Notes under the pieces: model-generated
What the model was told of the DNA's origin: nothing
Database searches by the model: none
The model's input: the letters and a program-made list of their open reading frames with translations, nothing else
Program-made: the position numbers and the translations under genes
Source: Ruminococcaceae bacterium UBA5891
Lineage (GTDB): Bacteria; Bacillota; Clostridia; Oscillospirales; Acutalibacteraceae
Assembly (NCBI GenBank): GCA_002431945.1
Contig: DJET01000078.1
Coordinates: forward strand, 37,737 to 101,736
DNA: 64,000 nt
Direction: 5' to 3'
Shown: positions 1-7,261 of the stretch, one piece after another
Layout of the letters: each line of letters starts with the position of its first letter
Numbering within the stretch: the first letter of the stretch is position 1

Positions 1-1035
1 GTAGAGGGTGAAAACCGAATAACCGCGCTTTCGCGCCCTGATTCGTTCAGCCTTTATATTTCTGTTCCGTTTTGTCCTACAAGGTGCGCATACTGCTCCT
101 TTGTTTCGCACTCGGTTGAAAATGCAGGCAGGCTGATACCCGATTATATAAGCCTTTTAAAAACAGAAATTGCAAAAACGGGCGATATTGCAAGGGCTAT
201 CGGTCTGCGCCTTGAAACGGTATATATAGGCGGCGGCACGCCGACCGCCGTTTCTGCCGAGCAGTTAGGCGAAATAATGACGTCGGTAAGAGATAGCTTT
301 GACCTTTCCGCGCTTCGGGAGTTTACGGTAGAAGCCGGCAGACCCGATACCGTAACAAAGGAAAAGCTTGATACGATCAAAAGGCTCGGCTGCACAAGAA
401 TAAGCATTAACCCCCAAACTATGAACGACGCCGTGCTTAAAAATATAGGCCGCCGCCACACGGCGGAGGATACCGTAAGGGCTTTTTTGCTTGCGCGCGA
501 GTGCGGGTTTGATAATATCAACACCGACCTTATTGCCGGTTTGCCGGGCGATACTGCCGAAAGCTTTGAAAACACGGTAAACAGCGTACTGCGGCTTGAT
601 CCCGAAAGCATAACCGTGCATTCGCTTTCTATGAAACGCTCGTCTGCGCTTACCGTAAGCGGCAGCTTCCCCGAAGCCTTAATGGGTGAAGAGGCGGCAA
701 AAATGGTATCGTATGCAAGAAATACGCTTAAAACGCACGGCCTTGCACCTTACTATATGTATAGGCAAAGCAAAACGGTAGGCAATCTTGAAAACGTGGG
801 TTATGCAAAAAAAGGTGCGGAGTGCCTTTACAATGTATATACTATGGACGAAACCCACACCATATTAGCGTGCGGCGCCTCGGCTGTAAGCAAGCTGAGA
901 GAACCGAACGGCAGTTATATTGAAAGAATATTTAACTTTAAATACCCATATGAATATATAAGTCGCTTTAACGAATTACTTGAGCGAAAGAAAGGCGTTT
1001 TGGCATTTTATGAAAAGTACCCTTACCGAAATTAA
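1..1035 (+). CDS. hemZ: Coproporphyrinogen dehydrogenase HemZ-like radical SAM protein (5' end outside window)
   Basis: The reading frame is open from base 1, so the start lies upstream of the window and 344 codons are visible. A radical SAM cluster motif CPTRCAYCSF lies near codon 25 and is followed by a GGGTPTA glycine motif, the arrangement of the HemN/HemZ coproporphyrinogen oxidase family. By family knowledge such enzymes use a 4Fe-4S cluster and SAM for oxygen-independent decarboxylation in haem synthesis; some clostridial members may have other radical SAM roles. The missing N-terminus fits HemZ, which carries a long N-terminal extension before the radical SAM core. The end overlaps the next gene by 26 bases, so the two are probably co-transcribed. 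Confidence 0.87.
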   Translation, partial: VEGENRITALSRPDSFSLYISVPFCPTRCAYCSFVSHSVENAGRLIPDYISLLKTEIAKTGDIARAIGLRLETVYIGGGTPTAVSAEQLGEIMTSVRDSFDLSALREFTVEAGRPDTVTKEKLDTIKRLGCTRISINPQTMNDAVLKNIGRRHTAEDTVRAFLLARECGFDNINTDLIAGLPGDTAESFENTVNSVLRLDPESITVHSLSMKRSSALTVSGSFPEALMGEEAAKMVSYARNTLKTHGLAPYYMYRQSKTVGNLENVGYAKKGAECLYNVYTMDETHTILACGASAVSKLREPNGSYIERIFNFKYPYEYISRFNELLERKKGVLAFYEKYPYRN

Positions 1036-1942
1036 CAAATGCGCACAATCAGACCCACTGGGACTTATTTTAAGGGCTGAAAGGCATTATAACAACGAAA
1101 TTGCGCAGGTTGCAAGGCGCATAGCCGATAACGATGATATTAAAATCGTAGCGTTGGCTGGACCCTCCGCCTCAGGTAAAACCACCACGGCGCATATACT
1201 GTGCGACCGCTTAAAGGAGCTTGGCGAAAAAACCGAGGTCATATCCCTTGACGATTTTTATCTGCCTACGGATAAGCTGCCTGTTTTAAGCGACGGCACA
1301 AGGGATCTTGAATCCGTAAACGCGCTTGATACCGCTTTGCTTGACGCCTGCTTTTACGACATTGTTAAAAACGGCAGGGCGCTTTTGCCTGTTTTTGATT
1401 TTAAAGAAAAAAAGCGTATACTTAACGCGCGTGAAATAGATATATCGGGCAGGGGAATAGCGATCGTAGAGGGCTTACACGCCCTTAACCCGATAATTAC
1501 AAGCAGAGTTCCGCGCGAAAATTTATTTAAGGCATATATAAGCGCTAACCGCACGGTAGACGGAGAAGACGGCGGGCAGCTGCTTTCAAGCCGCCAGATA
1601 AGGCTTGTACGGCGCACCTTGCGGGACAGGATTTTCAGAAGCTCCGGCGTAAACGATACCTTAAAGCTGTGGGGCGGAGTTGTTGAGGGCGAGAAAAAAT
1701 ATCTTTACTGCTTTAAAGGCGAGGCTGACGTTTTAATTAAAACCCTTCATATATACGAGCCGTGCCTTTATAAAAACGATTTTACGGCGCTTGTAAACGA
1801 GGTGGACAGGGAAAGCCGTTGGTACGATTATTTTTTAAAAACCGCAGAAGCGCTTAAAAAATTTCAAAGCATAGACGCTTCTCTTGTTCCCGAAAATTCG
1901 CTTATAAGAGAATTTATCGGCAACGGCAGATATAATACTTGA
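1010..1942 (+). CDS. Uridine kinase / phosphoribulokinase-like P-loop nucleoside kinase
   Basis: This 310-residue protein has a Walker A motif AGPSASGKTTT near residue 43, a Walker B-like segment with DDFY near residue 75, and an EGLHALNP motif typical of the uridine kinase/phosphoribulokinase family. By family it should transfer phosphate from ATP to a nucleoside such as uridine. I chose the ATG at 1010, about 10 bases after a GAAAGAAAGG purine run; an in-frame TTG at 980 has no better ribosome site. It is longer than Escherichia coli Udk (about 210 residues), with an extra C-terminal region, as in the clostridial nucleoside kinases that are often fused to or derived from TGS-domain proteins. 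No TGS domain is visible here. It overlaps hemZ. Confidence 0.8.
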   Translation: MKSTLTEINKCAQSDPLGLILRAERHYNNEIAQVARRIADNDDIKIVALAGPSASGKTTTAHILCDRLKELGEKTEVISLDDFYLPTDKLPVLSDGTRDLESVNALDTALLDACFYDIVKNGRALLPVFDFKEKKRILNAREIDISGRGIAIVEGLHALNPIITSRVPRENLFKAYISANRTVDGEDGGQLLSSRQIRLVRRTLRDRIFRSSGVNDTLKLWGGVVEGEKKYLYCFKGEADVLIKTLHIYEPCLYKNDFTALVNEVDRESRWYDYFLKTAEALKKFQSIDASLVPENSLIREFIGNGRYNT

Positions 1943-1998
1943 AAAATTCACAATTTAATGATAAAATGTAAAAAAATAAGTTTAACGGAGGTTTTACT

Positions 1999-2415
1999 AT
2001 GGAATTTTTTGACGACGCAGTATCTAAGGCTAAGGAAGCTATCGATGTTGCCTGCAAAAAGACTAACGAGGTAGTAACCCTTCAAAAGCAAAAGTTTGAC
2101 GTGGCCGCGCTTGAAAGCCGCCGTGCCAAGGATTTTCAGCTTTTGGGCGAAATTATTTATAATAAAATTAAGGACGACGATACCGAGGACGGCAACATAG
2201 CCAATCTTGTGGCGTCCATAAAGGAAAAGGACGAAAAAATAGCGGAGCTTCGCGGTATAATAAACAACGCAAAGAATAAACGCGTTTGTCCGGAATGCTC
2301 GGCGATTATAGACCGCAATTCAAATTACTGCAACGTATGCGGCGCAGACCTTAACGCTGTAAAATCGGAAGAGGAAAAGCCCGAAGACAGCGCCGAGGAA
2401 AGCTCAGAGGAATAA
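1999..2415 (+). CDS. Coiled-coil protein with C-terminal zinc ribbon
   Basis: This 138-residue protein begins with about 85 charged, helix-forming residues and then has two cysteine pairs, CPEC and CNVC about 16 residues apart, followed by GADL. That is a zinc-ribbon of the type found at the ends of many small Bacillota proteins. The last 20 residues are very acidic (Glu/Asp/Ser). A strong ribosome site, GGAGG, precedes the ATG. No catalytic motif is visible, so a function cannot be given; a scaffold or regulatory role is only a guess. It seems to be a separate unit, ending in a strong terminator. Confidence 0.75.
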   Translation: MEFFDDAVSKAKEAIDVACKKTNEVVTLQKQKFDVAALESRRAKDFQLLGEIIYNKIKDDDTEDGNIANLVASIKEKDEKIAELRGIINNAKNKRVCPECSAIIDRNSNYCNVCGADLNAVKSEEEKPEDSAEESSEE

Positions 2416-2431
2416 GTACATACCGAATATT

Positions 2432-2458
2432 AAGGGGGCGGCAACCGCCCCTTTTTTT
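2432..2458 (+). terminator. Intrinsic terminator after zinc-ribbon gene
   Basis: A 10-bp GC-rich stem (AAGGGGGCGG with CCGCCCC continuing into T residues) around a CAA loop is followed by a run of seven T. It begins 16 bases after the zinc-ribbon gene stop. Confidence 0.85.
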
Positions 2459-2480
2459 ACTGATTAACTAAGGAGCGTTT

Positions 2481-3182
2481 ATGGGAGAATTAAAAAAAAT
2501 AGGAATAATAGCTGCGGATACCGACGAATTCGCTCCGCTTGCAGACATTATTGAAAAGGGCGGATATACCGAAGAAAGCTTTTTAAAAAGAAGAGCCTTA
2601 CACTTTAAAACCGAAAATGCCGATATTACCGCCTTACACTGCGGTGTGGGCAAGGTTAACGCCGCCGCCGCCGCTATGCACCTTATTGATACGGGGTGCG
2701 AAATAATACTTAATTACGGTCTTTCGGGCGGCTTGGGAGAAGCCGTGCGAGGCGGACTTTACCTTTGCGATAAATTTTCGGAGCATGATTTCGACCTTAC
2801 CATGATAGGCTATAAGCCCTGTGAAAAGCCCGATCAGGAAACCTATATATATAATGCGGACGAACGCCTTAACGCCTTGATTAAGGAAACCGTTAAGGGA
2901 ATTAACGTCGGTGCCGCCGTTACGGGTGACAGCTTTATTTGCGACAGCAAAAAAAGCGAATATTTAAGTAAAACCTTCGGCGCGGTAAGCTGCGATATGG
3001 AAACAGCCGCAATAGCCTATGTTTGCGAGTATTCGGGCGTTCCGTTTGCCGCGGTGCGCAAAATATCCGACGGCGCGGACGAGCAGGCTGCCGAAAATTA
3101 CAGAGAAGAAAATACCTCCGGCAAAGAGGATTTGCAAAGACTTATACTGAAAATTGCCGATATTGCGGCAAAACGGCTTTAA
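2481..3182 (+). CDS. mtnN: 5'-methylthioadenosine/S-adenosylhomocysteine nucleosidase
   Basis: This 233-residue protein fits the MTA/SAH nucleosidase family: an N-terminal GIIAADTDEF with the conserved acidic base region, HCGVGKVNAA near residue 55 and the nucleoside-binding SCDMETAAIA near residue 170, with the catalytic aspartate in ISDGAD near 198. The enzyme cleaves the adenine from methylthioadenosine and S-adenosylhomocysteine in SAM recycling. The ATG follows AAGGAG by 6 bases. The next gene starts 2 bases after its stop, which suggests co-transcription, although the partner (a lipid-linked oligosaccharide flippase type) has no obvious link to the pathway. Confidence 0.9.
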   Translation: MGELKKIGIIAADTDEFAPLADIIEKGGYTEESFLKRRALHFKTENADITALHCGVGKVNAAAAAMHLIDTGCEIILNYGLSGGLGEAVRGGLYLCDKFSEHDFDLTMIGYKPCEKPDQETYIYNADERLNALIKETVKGINVGAAVTGDSFICDSKKSEYLSKTFGAVSCDMETAAIAYVCEYSGVPFAAVRKISDGADEQAAENYREENTSGKEDLQRLILKIADIAAKRL

Positions 3183-3183
3183 T

Positions 3184-4839
3184 ATGAGCGGTAAAGAGCA
3201 TAAGGGCTTTCAAAGCGGCGCGTTTGTTTTGTTATTAACAACCGTTGTTACAAAGCTTATAGGCGCGCTTTTTAAAATACCGCTTGCGGGGGACGGTTGT
3301 CTTTCGGATATAGGGTTCGGTTATTTTTCATCGGCTTACGATCTGTTCGCGCCGATATATTCGCTTGCAATGGCGGGCCTTCCCGTTGCGGTTTCCAAAA
3401 CAGTGGCGGACTATGCCGCAAAAGGGCGTTTTAACGACGTGCGGCAAACGCTCAAACACAGCCGCAGGCTTTTTTCGGCTGCGGGTATAGTTGGAACCGC
3501 CGTTTTTGCACTGCTTTTAATACCGTTTGTAAAATTTACGGATATTACGGGTAAAAATATTTATGCTTATGTTGCGCTTTTGCCGTCGTTTTTCTTTTGC
3601 TGTGTAATGTCTTCCTACCGCGGATATTACGAAGGTCTGCTTAATATGCTGCCCACGGCGTTTTCAGAGCTTACCGAGGCGCTTTGCAAGCTTATTTTGG
3701 GATATTTTTCGGCGCTTATAACGGTTAGGCTGACTGGCGACGCCGCGTTAGGCGCAGCTGCCGCAATTTTCGGAATAACCGTAGGCACAGCTGCCGCGGC
3801 GCTTTATTTAAAGCTTTATTATATAAGAAAAGGCGACGGTTTTACCGAAAACGAAATTAAAGCCGCTCCGCCCCCTCAAAACGGAAAAACCGCTGTTTCG
3901 GCAATTGCTTTATTGGCTTTGCCCGTAGCTTTAGCTTCGCTTTCAACAAATATTCCGCCGATAGCGGACGCGCTTACGGTGAAACGGCAGTTATCGCTTT
4001 ACGGCGGCGAGGCGCTAAATACCGTAAAGACTATGTACTCAGGCGCGGCGGACGGTATATCAGATAGGCTTTTGCCCACATTCCTTTACGGCATAAAAAG
4101 CAAGGCTTACACGCTTTATAATCTTGTTCCGGCGTTTACCGCGGTTATCGCGGTGGGGGCGGTTCCGGCGGTTTCAGCCTGTTTTGCGGTTAAAGACGGC
4201 GCGGGGGTTAATAAAAATGTCAATTCGGCGCTCAAGCTTACGGCGCTGCTTTCTTTTCCGGCAGGTATGGGGCTTACTGCGTTAAGCGAAGATATAATGC
4301 GGCTGTTATACGGAAACGGCGCTTCTGTGGCAATAGGCGGCGCCTTGCTTAAGCTGTTCGGTATTTCCGCGCTTTTTTCGGGGCTTGCAATTGTGCTTAC
4401 GGGTGTTTTACAGGCTTTGGAAAGGCAAAGGGCGGCACTTTTAAGCATCACCGCAGGCGCTTTTATAAAGCTTATTTTAAACCTTACCGCAGGTATTCCT
4501 AAGGTTAATATTTTAGGCGCGGCATTAAGCACGCTTGCCTGCTATGCGGTGATTTTTATAATCGATATTACCGTGCTTGTGCGTTCCGGCGTTAAATTAA
4601 GCTTTACGGGCGCTTTAATTAAGCCCTTAATTTCCGCCCTGCTTTGCGGCGCGGCGGCATACGCTTTTTCGTATTTTTTAAAGGGGAAGACAGGAACCTT
4701 AATCGCGGTAATTGCCGCGGCTTTAATATATTTTGTGGCGCTTATTTTACTTAATACGTTTGATGAAAGTGATTTTTCGGCGTTACCAAACGGAAAAAGT
4801 ATTACCGAATTTTGTAGAAAACATAGAATTATCCGTTGA
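3184..4839 (+). CDS. SpoVB/MurJ-type polysaccharide flippase (MOP superfamily)
   Basis: This is a 551-residue protein with about 14 hydrophobic segments and the N-terminal pattern of the oligosaccharidyl-lipid flippase branch of the MOP superfamily (GAFVLLLTTVVTKLIGALFKI). In Bacillota this branch includes SpoVB and MurJ-like proteins, which move lipid-linked cell-wall or cortex precursors across the membrane. I chose the ATG at 3184, directly after the mtnN stop at 3182; the longer frame starting at 3154 lies inside mtnN and has no ribosome site. It precedes a spore-gene block by about 500 bases, which fits a SpoVB role, but MurJ or capsule export cannot be excluded. Confidence 0.82.
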   Translation: MSGKEHKGFQSGAFVLLLTTVVTKLIGALFKIPLAGDGCLSDIGFGYFSSAYDLFAPIYSLAMAGLPVAVSKTVADYAAKGRFNDVRQTLKHSRRLFSAAGIVGTAVFALLLIPFVKFTDITGKNIYAYVALLPSFFFCCVMSSYRGYYEGLLNMLPTAFSELTEALCKLILGYFSALITVRLTGDAALGAAAAIFGITVGTAAAALYLKLYYIRKGDGFTENEIKAAPPPQNGKTAVSAIALLALPVALASLSTNIPPIADALTVKRQLSLYGGEALNTVKTMYSGAADGISDRLLPTFLYGIKSKAYTLYNLVPAFTAVIAVGAVPAVSACFAVKDGAGVNKNVNSALKLTALLSFPAGMGLTALSEDIMRLLYGNGASVAIGGALLKLFGISALFSGLAIVLTGVLQALERQRAALLSITAGAFIKLILNLTAGIPKVNILGAALSTLACYAVIFIIDITVLVRSGVKLSFTGALIKPLISALLCGAAAYAFSYFLKGKTGTLIAVIAAALIYFVALILLNTFDESDFSALPNGKSITEFCRKHRIIR

Positions 4840-4906
4840 AAACGGCTGTTTTAAAACGAAATTTTATAAATAATTGTAGAAAATTTTAAAAAATGACGAA
4901 AACAGA

Positions 4907-4935
4907 TTGATTTTTGCTTTAAAGTATGGTAAAAA
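4907..4935 (+). promoter_or_regulatory. Candidate sigma-A promoter for hup
   Basis: TTGATT (4907-4912) and TAAAAA (4930-4935) are 17 bases apart in an AT-rich 176-base gap before the HU gene. The -10 is weak, so this is a suggestion. The rest of the gap holds an imperfect hairpin around 4942-4961 and a strong ribosome site (GGAGG) before the HU start. Confidence 0.4.
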
Positions 4936-5015
4936 TAAATAGTACAAGCTTTTGCTGTACAAAATGCCTTTCAAACGATAATTTCGTTGAAAAATAATTT
5001 TTGGAGGTTCTTTAA

Positions 5016-5291
5016 ATGAACAAAACAGAATTAGTAGCAGCTATTGCCGATAAGGCAGGTATTGCAAAGAAGGACGCAGAGAAAGCTCTTTCCGCTTTTC
5101 TTGACACTGTTGCCGAAGAATTAAAGAAGGGTGAGAAGATTGCTCTTGTTGGTTTCGGTACATTCGAGGTACGCGAGCGTGCAGCAAGAACCGGTATCAA
5201 TCCGCAGACTAAGCAGACAATTAAAATTGCCGCTTCAAAGAGCCCTGTATTCAAGGCAGGTAAAGCTCTTAAGGATTCAATTTCCAAATAA
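5016..5291 (+). CDS. hup: HU-family DNA-binding protein
   Basis: At 91 residues this is the standard HU length. It has the N-terminal MNKTELVAAIADKAG helix region, GEKIALVGFGTFEVRERAAR in the beta saddle, and the arm with GINPQT (the Pro that intercalates DNA) followed by K-rich sheet residues. HU is the main nucleoid-compacting, DNA-bending dimer. A GGAGG site lies 7 bases before the ATG. The codon choice is noticeably different from its neighbours, as expected for a very highly expressed gene. A strong terminator follows, and placement just before rqcP resembles the hup-yabO arrangement common in Clostridia. Confidence 0.96.
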   Translation: MNKTELVAAIADKAGIAKKDAEKALSAFLDTVAEELKKGEKIALVGFGTFEVRERAARTGINPQTKQTIKIAASKSPVFKAGKALKDSISK

Positions 5292-5299
5292 TTTTACTT

Positions 5300-5331
5300 A
5301 TTTTAAGCCGTCCTTTCGGGCGGCTTAAAAT
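5300..5331 (+). terminator. Intrinsic terminator after hup
   Basis: A 14-bp stem with one G-T pair (ATTTTAAGCCGTCC against GGGCGGCTTAAAAT) and a TTTC loop is followed by ATTTT. The AT-rich lower stem makes it nearly symmetric. Confidence 0.85.
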
Positions 5332-5347
5332 ATTTTACGGGTGAATT

Positions 5348-5590
5348 ATGCGACTTGATAAATATTTAAAGGTTTCAAGAATAATAAAACGCCGCACGGT
5401 TGCAAACGAGGCGTGCGACGCGGGGCGCGTGCTTGTAAACGGTAAGGCGGCGCGCGCTTCCTATGATGTTAAGGTTGGGGATATTATTGAAATATCCTTC
5501 GGTACGCGCTTGTTTAAGGCAGAGGTGACCGACGTATCCGAAACCGTGCGTAAGGACGACGCGGCAAGCCTTTATAAAATACTTATGTAA
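5348..5590 (+). CDS. rqcP: S4-domain ribosome quality control protein RqcP (YabO)
   Basis: This 80-residue protein is almost entirely an S4 RNA-binding domain: MRLDKYLKVSRIIKRRTVA at the start and GRVLVNGKAARASYDVKVGD in the middle. In Bacillus subtilis RqcP binds obstructed 50S subunits and works with RqcH in C-terminal alanine tailing of stalled chains. The assignment rests on the S4 domain at this length plus its position directly upstream of yabP and yabQ, the same order as in Bacillus. HslR-type heat-shock S4 proteins are the alternative family reading. Confidence 0.9.
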   Translation: MRLDKYLKVSRIIKRRTVANEACDAGRVLVNGKAARASYDVKVGDIIEISFGTRLFKAEVTDVSETVRKDDAASLYKILM

Positions 5591-5595
5591 TAAAA

Positions 5596-5633
5596 CAAAC
5601 ACCCCTCAAATAGTATTTATTAAGGGGTGTTTG
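5596..5633 (+). promoter_or_regulatory. Hairpin that covers the yabP ribosome-binding site
   Basis: A perfect 11-bp inverted repeat (CAAACACCCCT at 5596-5606, AGGGGTGTTTG at 5623-5633) encloses a 16-base loop. The right arm contains AGGGG, the only good ribosome site for yabP, 8 bases before its TTG start. The hairpin could act as a terminator, since it is followed by CTTTGG, or as a translation lock. The pairing is seen directly; the regulatory role is inferred. Confidence 0.6.
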
Positions 5634-5635
5634 CT

Positions 5636-5905
5636 TTGGAAGAAACTGTACGCAAAAGTCAGAATATTATTGTTGAAGACCGCAAAAAAATGACCTTTAC
5701 GGGCGTTAAAGATGTTTTGTCGTTTGATGAGGAAACCGTAATTTTAAATACCGTTCTCGGAAAAATGACGGTAAAGGGCGCGGGACTTCATATACTTAAC
5801 TTTGATAATTCAAGCGGCGAGCTTACGGCGGATGGAAAGCTTTATGCCCTTGCATACACCGCCGAGGAAAAAAGCGGCGGATTTTTTTCGCGCCTTTTAA
5901 GGTGA
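5636..5905 (+). CDS. yabP: Sporulation protein YabP
   Basis: This 89-residue protein matches YabP: an N-terminal RKSQNIIVEDRKKMTFTGVKDV beta region and a compact all-beta body (the YabP/YqfC fold). YabP is made in the mother cell under sigma-E in Bacillus; its molecular role is not settled. I prefer the TTG at 5636, 8 bases after AGGGG, over an in-frame GTG at 5627 that is itself part of that ribosome site. It sits between rqcP and yabQ, the diagnostic gene order of spore-formers. Confidence 0.87.
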   Translation: MEETVRKSQNIIVEDRKKMTFTGVKDVLSFDEETVILNTVLGKMTVKGAGLHILNFDNSSGELTADGKLYALAYTAEEKSGGFFSRLLR

Positions 5906-5909
5906 GCCT

Positions 5910-6356
5910 ATGTGGGAAATAGATAATATTTCACAGCTTACGGGCGTGCTGTATTCGGCGGCGGTAGGGGCAATATACTCATTTGTTTACGATATTTTCC
6001 GTGCCGCAAGAAAAACACTTAAGCATTCCGCCGCCTTGGTATTTTTTGAAGATATCGTTTTTTCCTTTATTTGCGCAGTAAGCTGTTTTTGCTTTTTGCT
6101 TGCAATTTCCGGCGGAGAAATGCGCGGATATGTTTTTTTCGGAATTTTATGCGGTTTTACGCTCTTTAGGGTAACGGCTTCAAGATTTTCCCTTTTTATT
6201 TTTAAAAAGCTTTTTTGCCTTTTACATTTCTTAACGCTTAAAAACAGGCTGTTTTTAAGTAAGGTTTTTATGCTTAATGAAAGGCTTTTTTGCTTTTTAA
6301 GCAAAAAAATGAAAAAAATTACGAATTTTAAGCCCCGCTTTAAAAAAAATGCTTGA
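5910..6356 (+). CDS. yabQ: Spore cortex biosynthesis protein YabQ
   Basis: This 148-residue membrane protein has four predicted hydrophobic segments in its first 100 residues and a very basic C-terminus rich in Lys and Phe. YabQ of Bacillus subtilis is an outer forespore membrane protein needed for cortex formation; this protein has its length, topology and neighbours. It starts 4 bases after the yabP stop and is probably translated from the same message. Confidence 0.85.
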   Translation: MWEIDNISQLTGVLYSAAVGAIYSFVYDIFRAARKTLKHSAALVFFEDIVFSFICAVSCFCFLLAISGGEMRGYVFFGILCGFTLFRVTASRFSLFIFKKLFCLLHFLTLKNRLFLSKVFMLNERLFCFLSKKMKKITNFKPRFKKNA

Positions 6357-6424
6357 AAACAGTATGCGGTTTGTTGTATACTGAAAGGCAGAATGTGTCA
6401 GCTTTCTTTTTTGGAGTGCGAAAT

Positions 6425-6715
6425 ATGAAAAAGAAGAACAGAAAAAATAAAAGTATACTTCTTCGGATAATGGTTTTGGGCGTAGGCGTTTATATGATAG
6501 CAACATTATACGGTCTTTGGAATACGCTTAACGAAAACAAAAAAGAGCTAAACGCTCTTAAAGCACAGCAGGCGGCAACACAAACCGATATCGACGAGCT
6601 TCGCGCCGTTTTGGCGGACGGCTCTGAAAAAAAGATGATTGAAAAAGCGGCGAGAGAAAGGCTTGGTTACGTTTATCCGGACGAGCAGGTCTTTATCGAT
6701 ATATCAGGAAACTGA
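6425..6715 (+). CDS. divIC: Septum formation initiator DivIC/FtsB family
   Basis: This 96-residue protein has a basic N-terminus (MKKKNRKNK), one membrane span at about residues 12-32, and then a coiled coil (KKELNALKAQQAATQTDIDEL) ending in a RERLGYVYPDEQVFIDI segment typical of the FtsB/DivIC family. These bitopic proteins join FtsL and FtsQ/DivIB in the divisome. The ATG at 6425 follows GGAG by 8 bases; an open frame reaching back to 6353 overlaps yabQ and is not needed. Position after yabQ is as in Bacillus. Confidence 0.88.
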   Translation: MKKKNRKNKSILLRIMVLGVGVYMIATLYGLWNTLNENKKELNALKAQQAATQTDIDELRAVLADGSEKKMIEKAARERLGYVYPDEQVFIDISGN

Positions 6716-6753
6716 AATTATTTTTATTTTTTTGAGGGGGATTTAAAGCTTTT

Positions 6754-7194
6754 ATGCAGCTTACAGTCGGACAAATTGTTGAGGGAAAAATTACGGGTAT
6801 AACCAATTTCGGGGTTTTTGCCGATATAGGCGAGGGGAAATCCGGAATGGTGCATATATCCGAGGTTGCGCGTACATATGTTAACGATATAAACGAGCAC
6901 GTAAAAATCGGCGATACGGTTAAAATGAAGGTGCTTAATATCGGGGAAGACGGAAAGATCAGCCTTAGCATAAAACGCGCCTTAGAACCCGAAAAATCCT
7001 CTGAACGCAGGGAAAGAAGACCGTCGCAGCCGCCTAAGATAGACGGCTCGTATACCTGGACTCCCAAAAAGGCGGAGCCGCAAAGCTTTGAAGAAATGAT
7101 GAACCGCTTTAAACAAACAAGCGATGAAAAATTTTCGGATCTAAAGCGTAAAAATCCCGACGCCAGACGTCAAAAGCGCGGCGCGGGCAAATAA
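6754..7194 (+). CDS. S1 RNA-binding domain protein (YabR-like)
   Basis: This 146-residue protein carries one S1 domain in residues 1-72 (GQIVEGKITGITNFGVFADI, GMVHISEVA, GDTVKMKVLNI, GKISLSIKRAL), followed by a basic, low-complexity tail. It corresponds to YabR, which follows divIC in Bacillus, and is also related to general stress protein 13. RNA or ribosome association is the family expectation; the exact role is unknown. In Bacillus the next gene is spoIIE, which is absent here. Confidence 0.87.
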   Translation: MQLTVGQIVEGKITGITNFGVFADIGEGKSGMVHISEVARTYVNDINEHVKIGDTVKMKVLNIGEDGKISLSIKRALEPEKSSERRERRPSQPPKIDGSYTWTPKKAEPQSFEEMMNRFKQTSDEKFSDLKRKNPDARRQKRGAGK

Positions 7195-7205
7195 TAAAAA
7201 ACATC

Positions 7206-7243
7206 GGGCGGATATTGCCTTTATCGGCAGTTTCTGCCCTTCT
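7206..7243 (+). terminator. Probable terminator after the yab block
   Basis: GGGCGGATATTGCC (7206-7219) pairs with GGCAGTTTCTGCCC (7226-7239), with one mismatch and two G-T pairs in the centre, followed by TTCTGTTT. It lies 11 bases after the S1 gene stop. Confidence 0.55.
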
Positions 7244-7261
7244 GTTTCGGTGATAAGAGTA

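Noticed and set aside
265..621. Antisense open frames over hemZ and over many other genes
   Set aside because: They mirror the codon pattern of the real gene on the other strand and lack ribosome sites and recognisable domains.
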